Positions 8,035 to 15,589 of a stretch of DNA of 64,000 bases are shown piece by piece. The DNA lies in NCBI GenBank assembly GCA_035265935.1, contig DATFOC010000019.1, positions 1 through 64,000 on the forward strand. The letters are read 5' to 3'. Made by a program: the position numbers and the translations under genes. The stretch is from JACDAN01 sp035265935. GTDB lineage: Bacteria > Actinomycetota > Thermoleophilia > Gaiellales > Gaiellaceae. The first letter of the stretch is position 1. Each line of letters begins with the position of its first letter. Below the pieces are notes generated by a model. The model had not been told where the DNA came from. It made no database searches and saw nothing but the letters and a program-made list of their open reading frames with translations.

Positions 8035-8944
8035 GCTTCTCGGACAGTCCGAGGCCGTCTACGTCCCGACGGCGACGATGGCGAACGAGATCGCGCTCCG
8101 CCTCCATGGCGAGCCGGGCGACGAGCTGCTCGCCGAGGAGAACTCCCACGTCTTGATCGCGGAGCTCGGCGGGCCGGCCGCCTTCGCCGGTCTCCTGACC
8201 CGTCCGCTCCACGGGGAGAACGGCCGGATCGGCGCCGAGCAGATCCGCTCGGCTGCGCGCCTCTACGACGACCTCCACGCGCCGAGGACGCGAGTTGTCT
8301 CGATCGAGAACACCCATAACAGCTCCGGGGGCCGCGTCTGGCCGCTCGAGGAGCTCGACTCCGTGGTCGACTGCTGCCGCGAGCTCGGCCTCCGCCTCCA
8401 CCTCGACGGCGCGCGGCTCTTCAATGCAGCGGTCGCGCTCGGCATTCCGGCTTCGCGGATCTCGGAGCGCGCCGACACTGTGACGATCTGCCTGTCGAAG
8501 GGCCTCGGCTGCCCGCTCGGCGCGGTCGTTGCCGGCTCCTCCGAGCTGATGCTTCGGGCCCGCCGCTTCAAGCACATGTTCGGCGGTGCGATGCGCCAGG
8601 CCGGCATCGTGGCCGCGTCGGGCGTCTACGCGCTCGAGCACAACATCGACCGGCTCGCCGAGGATCACGCGCGGGCACGCCGGCTCGCCGAGGGCCTGGC
8701 TGTGGCCGGGCTACCCGTCGACCCCGAAGAAGTGGAGACGAACTTCGTCCAGATCGACCTCGAGCCGCTGGGCCTCTCGCAGCCCGAGGCGCTCGAGCGG
8801 GTGCACCAGGCCGGTGTCGGGATCTCGGCGACGATCCTTCCCACCCGCCTCCGCGCGGTCACGCATCTCGACGTCACCGACGAGGACATCGAGCAGGCAA
8901 TCGAGATCGTCCCCAAGGCTCTGGGGGTTCTTGCCCGCGCCTGA
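7901..8944 (+). CDS. ltaE: Low-specificity L-threonine aldolase
   Basis: 347-aa PLP-dependent fold-type I aldolase that splits L-threonine or L-allo-threonine into glycine and acetaldehyde. It starts with the family hallmark IELRSDTQTKPSPAMREAM. The PLP lysine is Lys200 in CLSKGLGCPLG, and HLDGARLFNA (167-176) holds the PLP-contacting Asp and Arg. GTG at 7901 gives the conserved N-terminus, so the 134-nt overlap with the MFS gene is real on this side. The glycine produced would feed the cleavage system encoded 3 kb upstream. Confidence 0.9.
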   Translation: MIELRSDTQTKPSPAMREAMASAEVGDEQKREDPTVNLLEQRAAELLGQSEAVYVPTATMANEIALRLHGEPGDELLAEENSHVLIAELGGPAAFAGLLTRPLHGENGRIGAEQIRSAARLYDDLHAPRTRVVSIENTHNSSGGRVWPLEELDSVVDCCRELGLRLHLDGARLFNAAVALGIPASRISERADTVTICLSKGLGCPLGAVVAGSSELMLRARRFKHMFGGAMRQAGIVAASGVYALEHNIDRLAEDHARARRLAEGLAVAGLPVDPEEVETNFVQIDLEPLGLSQPEALERVHQAGVGISATILPTRLRAVTHLDVTDEDIEQAIEIVPKALGVLARA

Positions 8945-10259
8945 GGGACTTGCGGCCGAGCTCTCGGGGATCATCCGGGAGGCTCAGGCCGACAGCCGGC
9001 TGCCCAGTGTCAGTGCGGCCGCCGTGCGCGAGGGAGAGATCGTCTGGAGTGAGGCCGTCGGGCTCGCGGACGTCGAGGGCGGGGAGGAGGCGACGCCGGA
9101 CCACCAGTACCGGATCGCGTCGATCACGAAGACCGTGACGGCGGTCGGGATCATGCGGCTTCGCGACGAGGAAAGGCTGTCGCTCGAAGACAGCCTCGAC
9201 CGGCATGTCGAGGGCGCCGAGCACGGGCTGACGATCCGGGGGCTGCTCTCACATCTCTCCGGCCTCCAGCGCGAGGTGCCGGGGAATGTCTGGGAGACGC
9301 TGGAGATGCCGACGAGCGAGGAGCTCTTGCCGCGCCTCGCCGAGGCCGAGAAACCGCTCGCGCCCGGCGCGTACTGGCACTACTCGAACCTCGCGTACTC
9401 GCTCCTCGGGGAGGTCGTCGCCCGGGTCAGCGGTGAGCCCGCGGAGGAGTACCTCACCCGGAATGTCCTCCGCCCTGTCGGCATGAACCGCACGACTTGG
9501 ACCGCCGAGGAGCCGGCGGCGGCCGGGTACCTCGTTCACCCGTACACGGACGTCCCTCGTCGCGAGCCGGTGATCGAAGGCCGCGCGGTCGCCCCCGCCG
9601 CCGAGCTCTGGAGCACAGCCGAGGACCTCTGCCGCTGGGCGGCGTTCATCGGCGATCCGGACCCCGCCGTCCTCTCCAAGGAGACGGTCGAGGAGATGTC
9701 CACGTTCCAGTCGATGGTCGACGTGACGAAGTGGCGGCTCGCCTACGGGCTCGGCTTCGCGCTGTACAGGAGCGGCGACGACGTCTTCGTCGGCCACGAC
9801 GGTGCCCACGCGGGCTACCTGGCCCACGTCTCGGCGTTCCCGCCGAAGCGCACGGGCGCAGCGGTGCTCACGAACGACGGCGCCGGCGTGACGATCTCGG
9901 CGCTCGGAATCGAGTTGTCCCGCGCGGTGGCGGACGCCTTTCGGCCGGTGAAGGCCGAGTGGCGGCCTGGCGGTGCGCCCCCGCCAGAGCTCGAGGGCGT
10001 GCTGGGCCAGTGGTTCTCCGAGGGGCACCCGATGGTCTTCTCGTACCGCGGCGGCAACCTCGAGTCAATCTTCCCGGACGCCCGGCTGGATCTCGGCCGC
10101 TCGGTGTACGAGCAGGAGGGGGAGGATCTCTACCGGGTCACGCGGGGCTACGAGCGCGGCGAGCTCCTCCGGATCACCAGGGACAAGGACGGTGTCCCCG
10201 TCAAGCTCTACTTCGCGACTTATCCGGTCACGCGCGAGCCCTCGACCCTCGGCGGTTAG
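8931..10259 (+). CDS. Serine beta-lactamase/penicillin-binding-like hydrolase
   Basis: About 442-aa class C beta-lactamase-fold serine hydrolase. Catalytic motifs: S64-x-x-K67 (SITK), Y151-S-N153 and H289-D-G291. A C-terminal domain from about residue 330 (ELEGVLGQWFSEG) resembles the small barrel found after such hydrolases. Likely a cytoplasmic esterase or peptidase rather than a resistance enzyme, since no signal peptide is seen. The start is uncertain: TTG at 8931 overlaps the ltaE end by 14 nt and is the first plausible codon. Its TAG stop lies inside the palindrome at 10256-10278. Confidence 0.8.
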   Translation: MPAPEGLAAELSGIIREAQADSRLPSVSAAAVREGEIVWSEAVGLADVEGGEEATPDHQYRIASITKTVTAVGIMRLRDEERLSLEDSLDRHVEGAEHGLTIRGLLSHLSGLQREVPGNVWETLEMPTSEELLPRLAEAEKPLAPGAYWHYSNLAYSLLGEVVARVSGEPAEEYLTRNVLRPVGMNRTTWTAEEPAAAGYLVHPYTDVPRREPVIEGRAVAPAAELWSTAEDLCRWAAFIGDPDPAVLSKETVEEMSTFQSMVDVTKWRLAYGLGFALYRSGDDVFVGHDGAHAGYLAHVSAFPPKRTGAAVLTNDGAGVTISALGIELSRAVADAFRPVKAEWRPGGAPPPELEGVLGQWFSEGHPMVFSYRGGNLESIFPDARLDLGRSVYEQEGEDLYRVTRGYERGELLRITRDKDGVPVKLYFATYPVTREPSTLGG

Positions 10260-10278
10260 GAGGGCTTGGCCCTCCTAA
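10256..10278. terminator. Perfect 10-bp palindrome containing both convergent stop codons
   Basis: TTAGGAGGGC (10256-10265), loop TTG, GCCCTCCTAA (10269-10278). The plus-strand TAG stop of the serine hydrolase (10257-10259) and the minus-strand TAG stop of the antiporter (10275-10277) are mirror images within the stem. Probably a bidirectional terminator, although neither side has a T-run. Confidence 0.65.
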
Positions 10279-11315
10279 CGGTCCCCGGCGAAGAAGAACG
10301 CGACCGCGACGGCGACGTAGCCGGAGATCAGCACGACTCCGCGGGCACGGCTCGACTGTCCCTGGACGAGGAGACCGAACGTCAGCACGACGCCGAACGA
10401 GAGCGCCGCGATCTCGATCGGCCGGAAGGACAGCGCGAGGGGATCGATCAGCAGGGCGAGCAGCGTGACCGCCGGGATCAGGAACACCGCCACCTGCGCG
10501 CTCGACGCGAGCGCGATCTCGGCGGCGAGCTTGATCTGGCCGCGGGCGGCGACGACCACGGCGCCGCCGTGCTCGGCCGCGTTGCCGACGATCGCGACGA
10601 TGACAGCCGCGACGAAGAACTCCGTGAGTCCGACCTTGTCCGCGAAGGTCTCGATCGAGCCGACGACGATCTCGGCGATCAGCGCGGTCACCACGGTCGC
10701 GATGCCGAGCACGATCAGCGCCGTCCGGAAGGTCCAGCCCGCCATGTCGGCCGCCTCGTCGGAGATGTGCATGAGCCGGTGCCGCCGCAGCGAGATCCAG
10801 GTCGCGCCCACGTAGACGATCAGCAGCGCGATCGAAATCGGGATCGAGACGTAGACGAGCGAGTCGCGCTCCGGATCGCCTTCCCAGCCGGGAACCGATG
10901 GGATCAGCAGGAGGACCACGGCGAGCGTCACCAGGCCTATGGAAAGCATGCTCGACTCCCGGTCGAGCGCGCCGCGGCCGCCAAAGAGCAGCGAGAACCC
11001 CAGGACGAGCAGGAGGTTGCCGACCACGCTTCCCGTCAGCGAGCCGCGCACGACCTCTGTCAGCCCTTCGTGCACAGCGAGCAGCGCGATGATCAGCTCC
11101 GGCGCATTGCCGAACGTCGCATTGAGGAAGCCGCCGATCCCCGGCCCGGTGTGGTGCGCGGCGTGTTCGGTCGCCTCGCCGATCAGCCACGCGAGCGGCA
11201 CGAGCGCCGCGGAGGCGAGGATGAACTCGGCAGTGTGGCCGATGTCGGTCGCGTAGTGGAGGACGATCGTGACCGGGGCAAGGGCAAGCGAGCCCCACAA
11301 GATCCTCCCGGCCAC
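10275..11315 (-). CDS. Calcium/proton antiporter (CaCA family, Cax type)
   Basis: 346-aa membrane protein with about 11 hydrophobic segments and the two inverted alpha-repeats of the CaCA superfamily: FGNAPELIIALLAV (about residues 68-81) and IVGNAAEHGGAVVVAA (about 240-255), whose acidic residues bind Ca2+. It exports Ca2+ in exchange for H+. GTG at 11315 starts at MAGRILWG. On the minus strand TAGGCT lies exactly 6 nt before it, part of the divergent promoter shared with the HAD gene only 18 bp away. Confidence 0.9.
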   Translation of the reverse strand: MAGRILWGSLALAPVTIVLHYATDIGHTAEFILASAALVPLAWLIGEATEHAAHHTGPGIGGFLNATFGNAPELIIALLAVHEGLTEVVRGSLTGSVVGNLLLVLGFSLLFGGRGALDRESSMLSIGLVTLAVVLLLIPSVPGWEGDPERDSLVYVSIPISIALLIVYVGATWISLRRHRLMHISDEAADMAGWTFRTALIVLGIATVVTALIAEIVVGSIETFADKVGLTEFFVAAVIVAIVGNAAEHGGAVVVAARGQIKLAAEIALASSAQVAVFLIPAVTLLALLIDPLALSFRPIEIAALSFGVVLTFGLLVQGQSSRARGVVLISGYVAVAVAFFFAGDR

Positions 11316-11320
11316 CGGGC

Positions 11321-11327
11321 TAGCCTA
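11321..11327. promoter_or_regulatory. Bidirectional -10 element TAGCCTA
   Basis: Plus strand reads TAGCCT, ending 7 nt before the HAD GTG (11334). Minus strand reads TAGGCT, ending 6 nt before the antiporter GTG (11315). One 7-bp element could launch two leaderless transcripts in opposite directions. Confidence 0.6.
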
Positions 11328-11333
11328 CCCGCG

Positions 11334-12047
11334 GTGTTGAGGGCGGTTCTCTTCGATTGGGGCGGGACGCTCATGCAGGAGGAGTGGAGCGACGGGATCG
11401 CCCTCGAGGGTCACACGGCCGGCCTTGGAGCGCTCGCGCGGGATGGCCTTCCGACGGCGGAGGCCTTCACCCGCTACCTCGCGGACAACGAGGCGGAGCT
11501 GTTCCCGGCTGGTGAGGAGGAGATCGACATCGCCGACGTGATGCGCCGGGCCTTCGCCGCTCAGGGCGCGGACCTGCAGGACGATGAGCTGTGGCTCTTC
11601 ATCCGCGCGGCGCACGGCGTCTGGGCCTCGCATTACTCCCTCGCGGCCTCGTCCCATGCGCTCCTCGAGGCTCTTCGAGCACGGGGACTTCGGCTCGCGC
11701 TGGTCTCCAATACCGCGAGCCCGGAGTGGCTGCTGCGGCCCGTCCTCGAGCGCCAGGGGCTGGTCGAGCGCGTCGACGCCGTCGTGCTCTCGTCGGAGGT
11801 CGGCAAACGCAAGCCGCACCCGGCGATCTTCGAGCGAGCGCTCGACGAGGCCGGGGCAGCGCCGGACGAGGCGGTCTTCGTCGGCGACCGGCTGGACACC
11901 GACGTTCTCGGCGCCTCCCGTGCCGGGATGAAGACCGTCCAGGCGCTCTGGTTCCGCGCGGATGACGTGCCGGTCGAGGTTGAGCCCGACTTCCAGGCGT
12001 TCACCCAGATGGACGTCCTGAACGTCGTGGATCGCCTGCTCGCCTAG
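11334..12047 (+). CDS. HAD-superfamily hydrolase
   Basis: 237-aa haloacid dehalogenase-like hydrolase with a cap domain. Motif I is LFDWGGTL with nucleophile Asp8; the second Asp of the classic DxD pair is replaced (DWG), as in some family branches. Motif II is ALVSNTAS, motif III the Lys in GKRKPHPAIF, motif IV VFVGDRLDTDVLGA. Likely a small-molecule phosphatase; substrate unknown. GTG at 11334 puts motif I at the N-terminus; the frame stays open upstream but is antisense to the antiporter. Confidence 0.85.
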   Translation: MLRAVLFDWGGTLMQEEWSDGIALEGHTAGLGALARDGLPTAEAFTRYLADNEAELFPAGEEEIDIADVMRRAFAAQGADLQDDELWLFIRAAHGVWASHYSLAASSHALLEALRARGLRLALVSNTASPEWLLRPVLERQGLVERVDAVVLSSEVGKRKPHPAIFERALDEAGAAPDEAVFVGDRLDTDVLGASRAGMKTVQALWFRADDVPVEVEPDFQAFTQMDVLNVVDRLLA

Positions 12048-12108
12048 CGCGAGCGAGTGTGTCTGTCAAGTCTTGCGCGGCCCGGGACTCGTCACACAAA
12101 ATCCAGCT

Positions 12109-12525
12109 ATGGCCTCACAGCCGACGACCCGTCCGCGGAGCCTCCCGCTCCGGCCGCAGGACGAGGTCGAGTGCCGCCGGTGCGGGGTCCACTGCGACAA
12201 GGTCGTCTACCCGGCAGCCTGTCTCGCTCGGGCGTGCCCCTTCCTCTACGCCTTCGAGGAAGTGGGGCGCACCTACGTCGGATGCATGCAGCGGATCTTT
12301 TCCGTCGAGATCGACCTCCAGCTCTTGGAGGAAGCCGAAGCCCGAGCCCCGGGCTTCGGTGCTGTTCGGGCCAGTCGGAAGCCGCTCCCGATGTGCCGGG
12401 CCGACGTGGAGAGCACGTATGCAGGCCGGGGCGACGAGCTCGGGTGCGTCAACCCCGAGTTCCACGAGTTGCCCGTCGGCGAGCCGAGCTTCCGCGTCTT
12501 CGCGCAGGTCCGGCCGAGCGCCTAG
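12109..12525 (+). CDS. Cysteine-rich protein of unknown function
   Basis: 138-aa protein I do not recognise. After a Pro/Arg-rich start it has CRRCGVHC (around residues 23-30), then CLARACPFLY, a GCMQRIFSVEIDLQLL segment, MCRADVEST and a late GCVNPEF, about nine cysteines in all. The CxxCxxxC spacing suggests metal (Zn or Fe-S) binding. ATG at 12109 is preceded by CAAAAT 6 nt upstream. No membrane segment or signal peptide. Lies between the HAD hydrolase and a nucleotidyltransferase. Confidence 0.6.
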   Translation: MASQPTTRPRSLPLRPQDEVECRRCGVHCDKVVYPAACLARACPFLYAFEEVGRTYVGCMQRIFSVEIDLQLLEEAEARAPGFGAVRASRKPLPMCRADVESTYAGRGDELGCVNPEFHELPVGEPSFRVFAQVRPSA

Positions 12526-12580
12526 GCCCTCGCAACCGGACCCCGAACAGCTCGAGCAAATCGTCGACCTGATCCGTGAC

Positions 12581-13300
12581 GTGCTCGGCACGGAAATCCT
12601 CGGCGCGTACCTCTACGGCTCAGCACTCACGGGCGAGCTGCGGCCGAGGAGCGACCTCGACGTCCTCGTCCTCACCCGGCGTGCGGCGACAATCGAGAAG
12701 AAGCGGCGGCTCGCTGAGGGCCTGCTGGCAGTCTCGGGCCAGGGCCCGAGGCCCGTGGAAGTGACGGTCGTGGCCGAGCCCGACGTCAAACCTTGGCGGT
12801 ACCCGCCGCCGTTTGACCTCCAGTTCGGCGAGTGGCACCGCGCAGCGCTCGAGCGCGGCGAGGTCGAGCCGTTGGCGGCGACCACGAATCCCGACGTCGC
12901 GCTCCTGCTCACGATGGTGCTCCAGGCGAGCCGGCCGTTGCTTGGGCCTCCGGCGCCCGAGCTCGTCGATCCCGTGCCGCCCGAGGATCTCACCCGCGCC
13001 ATGCTGCACGGCGCCGACGAGGTGATGCCCGGGCTCGCCGACGACACGCGCAACTCGGTGCTCACACTCGCGCGGATCTGGCTCACGGTCGAGACCGGCG
13101 AGATCGGCACGAAGGACCGCGCTGCGGACTGGGCGCTCGAGCGCCTCCCCGAGGAGCACCGCGAGGTGCTCGCGCGGGCCCGCGCGATCTATCTCGGTGA
13201 GGAGGACGAGCGTTGGGACGACCTCAGGTTGCGCGTCCGGCCTTACGGCGACCACGTCGCGGGCGAGATCCGGCGGCGTGCAGCTCCCGCAGCTTCCTGA
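12581..13300 (+). CDS. Nucleotidyltransferase (AadA/aminoglycoside adenylyltransferase-like)
   Basis: Two-domain protein of the ANT(3'')-like family. The N-terminal nucleotidyltransferase domain has YLYGSAL, then LRPRSDLDVLVL with the metal-binding SDLD; the helical C-terminal domain has NSVLTLARIWLTVETGEI and later DWALERLP. Such proteins adenylylate small molecules, sometimes streptomycin or spectinomycin. The start is unresolved: homologous helix residues (PEQLEQIVDLIRD) lie upstream of the first canonical codon, GTG 12581. Between the previous stop and 12581 the frame has no ATG, GTG or TTG, only ATC 12560, CTG 12569 and ATC 12572. Overlaps convergent nfo by 77 nt. Confidence 0.75.
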   Translation: MLGTEILGAYLYGSALTGELRPRSDLDVLVLTRRAATIEKKRRLAEGLLAVSGQGPRPVEVTVVAEPDVKPWRYPPPFDLQFGEWHRAALERGEVEPLAATTNPDVALLLTMVLQASRPLLGPPAPELVDPVPPEDLTRAMLHGADEVMPGLADDTRNSVLTLARIWLTVETGEIGTKDRAADWALERLPEEHREVLARARAIYLGEEDERWDDLRLRVRPYGDHVAGEIRRRAAPAAS

Positions 13301-14105
13301 TCTCGTGCTCATCGGCGCCTTTCCCCTGCTGACCCTCGGTCTCCACGATCGCCGGCAGGTCCTGCAGCCGCCGGTCTCCGAGAAACGTCGCGAGACCGTC
13401 GCCGATGACGCCCTCTCTGAGGTTCGCGTGACGGTCGCGGTTCGAGCCGAGCGGCGTGACCGAGTCGTTGACGTGGAGTGCCCGAAGCCGATCGAGTCCG
13501 ATCAGCCTGTCGAACTCATCGAGGAGCGCATCGAGCACGGCCGCGTCGGTCACGTCGACGCCGGACGCCCACAGGTGGCAGGAATCGAGGCAGACGCCTA
13601 GGCGGGGGTGCCCATGCAGCCGGTCGATCAGCTGCGCGATCTCCTCGATCGACCGGCCCATCGTTCCGCCGGTCCCGGCAGAGTTCTCGATCAGGAGCCA
13701 CGTCGTGTCCGAGCATCGCTCCAGGACCTGCTCGATCGCCGGCGCCGCCCGATCCAGGCCGGCCTCGAATCCGGAGCCGAGATGCGATCCGACGTGGAAG
13801 ACGACGCCGTCAGCGCCGATCGCGCAAGCCGCGTCCACCGTCGAACGGAGGGTCGAGACCGACTTGCCGTAGATCTCCTCGTCGGGGCTCGCGAAGTTGC
13901 AGAGGTAGATCGCATGGACGATCCACGCCTCCATCCTGGCCGCCCGAGCGCGCTTCTCGAAGGACCCGAGGACCTCCGGGTCGTGGTTCGGGAAGCGCCA
14001 CGCGCGCGGGCTCTGCACGAAGAGTTGGAGCGCGTCGGCGCCGATTGCCTCCGCGCGCTCCGGCGCGGCCTTCACGCTGCCGCCGACATGGCCGCCGAAG
14101 AGCAC
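13224..14105 (-). CDS. nfo: Endonuclease IV (AP endonuclease)
   Basis: 293-aa Zn-dependent apurinic/apyrimidinic endonuclease of base-excision repair. Trinuclear-zinc motifs are present: IENSAGTGGTMG (Glu), CLDSCHLWASGVDV (Asp and His), HVNDSVTPLGSNRDRHANL (His, Asp, His) and a late VETEG (Glu). GTG at 14105 starts VLFGGHVGGSV, a normal beginning for the family. TATCGT lies 6 nt upstream on the minus strand. The last ~20 residues (RPRRGRRKAGR type) are basic and overlap the nucleotidyltransferase gene antisense. Confidence 0.9.
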   Translation of the reverse strand: MLFGGHVGGSVKAAPERAEAIGADALQLFVQSPRAWRFPNHDPEVLGSFEKRARAARMEAWIVHAIYLCNFASPDEEIYGKSVSTLRSTVDAACAIGADGVVFHVGSHLGSGFEAGLDRAAPAIEQVLERCSDTTWLLIENSAGTGGTMGRSIEEIAQLIDRLHGHPRLGVCLDSCHLWASGVDVTDAAVLDALLDEFDRLIGLDRLRALHVNDSVTPLGSNRDRHANLREGVIGDGLATFLGDRRLQDLPAIVETEGQQGKGADEHEIRKLRELHAAGSRPRRGRRKAGRAT

Positions 14106-14110
14106 GCGCC

Positions 14111-14117
14111 TACGATA
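14111..14117. promoter_or_regulatory. Bidirectional -10 element TACGATA
   Basis: Plus strand TACGAT ends 6 nt before gltX GTG (14123). Minus strand TATCGT ends 6 nt before nfo GTG (14105). The two start codons are separated by 17 bp. Confidence 0.6.
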
Positions 14118-14122
14118 GTGAC

Positions 14123-15391
14123 GTGAACCCGCCCGTCCGAGTGCGCATGGCTCCGAGCCCGACAGGGTTGCTCCACATCGGAAGCGTCCGCACCTTTCTC
14201 TTCAACTGGCTGTTCGCGCGGCCGAAGGGCGGCGAAGTGCTCCTGCGGATCGAGAACACGGACACGAGCCGCGAGGTGGAGGAGGCGACCGAGCAGATCC
14301 AGCGCTCGCTCGAGTGGCTCGGGATCGACTGGGACGGTCCGGTCCGCTTCCAGCTCGACCGGATGGAGGACGCTCAGCGGCTTGCCCGGCAGCTCGTCGA
14401 CGAGGGGAAGGCCTACGAGGACGAGGGCGCGATCCGCTTCCGGATGCCCGACGAGGGCGTGACCGCCTGGGACGACGTCGTCCGCGGCAGGGTTGAGGTG
14501 CCGAACGAGAGCATTGAGGATCTCGTGATCCTGCGGGGCGACGGCCGGCCGACCTACAACTTCGCCAACCCGATCGACGACATGCTCGACGCGATCACGC
14601 ACGTGATCCGCGGCCAGGATCACATCTCGAACACGCCCAAGCAGCTTTTGATCCTGCGGGCGCTCGGCGCGGAGCCGCCGGTCTACGCCCATGTCCCGGA
14701 CGTGCTTGGCGACGACGGCAAGAAGCTCTCGAAGCGGCACGGCGCGCAGTCCGTGGACGACTTCCGCCGCCAGGGCTACATCCCCGAGGCGCTCGTCAAT
14801 TTTCTTGCCCGGCTCGGGTGGGCCTACGACGACCAGAAGGAGGTGTTCACGCGCGAGGAGCTGCTCAGGCTTTTCGACCTGGAGACGGTGACACCAAGCC
14901 CGGCCGTCTTCGACTTCCAGAAGCTCTCGTGGCTGAACGGCGTCCACCTCCGCGAGCTCTCGCCGAAGGAATACGCCGATCGCGTGGTCGAGTACATCCG
15001 CGACGCGGGCCTCGACTGGGACGAGGAGCTCGTGCGCCGCGCGGCGCCGCTCGTCCAGGAAAAGATCGAGAAGCTCGACCAGTTCCCCGGCTATACGCGG
15101 TTCTTCTTCGAGGAGGTCAGCCCCGCGGTTCCGCTCGACGGCGCCGGCCCGGTGCTCGAGCAGGCGGAGCAGATCCTTGCCGATGTCGAGCCGTTCGAGG
15201 CCGAGCCGATCGAGCGGGAGCTCCGGTCACTGGCCGAGCGCCTGGAGCTGAAGCCGCGCGAGGCGTTTCAGCCGATCCGGATCGCCGTCACCGGGTCGAA
15301 GGTCTCACCCGGGCTCTTCGAGAGCCTGGAGCTGCTCGGCCGCGATGAGACGCTCACACGTCTCGCGACTGTCCGCGGCGCAGCGGCCTAG
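14123..15391 (+). CDS. gltX: Glutamyl-tRNA synthetase, short form
   Basis: 422-aa class I aminoacyl-tRNA synthetase charging tRNA-Glu. It begins VRVRMAPSPTGLLHIGS with the HIGH-type signature at 18-21; the KMSKS-type motif is KLSKR at 201-205. It is shorter than the usual ~470-490 residues. The gap falls right after LVDEGKAY (about residue 98), where most family members carry a ~45-residue Cys-containing segment (YCYC...YDGRCR); here EDEGAIRFRMP follows directly. The start at GTG 14123 is supported by the family N-terminus and the TACGAT box. The tRNA-Glu(CTC) it would charge is at 23.5 kb. Confidence 0.92.
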   Translation: MNPPVRVRMAPSPTGLLHIGSVRTFLFNWLFARPKGGEVLLRIENTDTSREVEEATEQIQRSLEWLGIDWDGPVRFQLDRMEDAQRLARQLVDEGKAYEDEGAIRFRMPDEGVTAWDDVVRGRVEVPNESIEDLVILRGDGRPTYNFANPIDDMLDAITHVIRGQDHISNTPKQLLILRALGAEPPVYAHVPDVLGDDGKKLSKRHGAQSVDDFRRQGYIPEALVNFLARLGWAYDDQKEVFTREELLRLFDLETVTPSPAVFDFQKLSWLNGVHLRELSPKEYADRVVEYIRDAGLDWDEELVRRAAPLVQEKIEKLDQFPGYTRFFFEEVSPAVPLDGAGPVLEQAEQILADVEPFEAEPIERELRSLAERLELKPREAFQPIRIAVTGSKVSPGLFESLELLGRDETLTRLATVRGAAA

Positions 15392-15589
15392 GCGGGGCGA
15401 GGGGGTCCAGCGCACGCTGGAAGTCCAACCAGGAGCGCCGCCTGAAGCTGGCGGTCGGGCGGGGGAGCTCATGCCACAGCCGCTCCCGCGCGAGCAACGG
15501 GTCTGAGCGGGCTTGATTTCCCACTTCAAAAGGATAACGACCGAATGGGGCCAGGAGATACGCCGAGGCCGTCGATACACTCGAGCCCG
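15392..15589 (+). other. Intergenic region with three small hairpins
   Basis: About 200 bp between gltX and the receiver gene. Three small inverted repeats in series: CCAGCG/CGCTGG (15407-15420), CCGCC/GGCGG (15438-15454), GGGAG/CTCCC (15463-15487). No T-run, so not a typical terminator. TACACT ends 8 nt before the ATG at 15590. Confidence 0.35.

Noticed and set aside
10266..11333. Long forward open frame in front of the HAD motif
   Set aside because: It is antisense to the antiporter gene; the residues are charged low-complexity. The HAD protein begins at GTG 11334.
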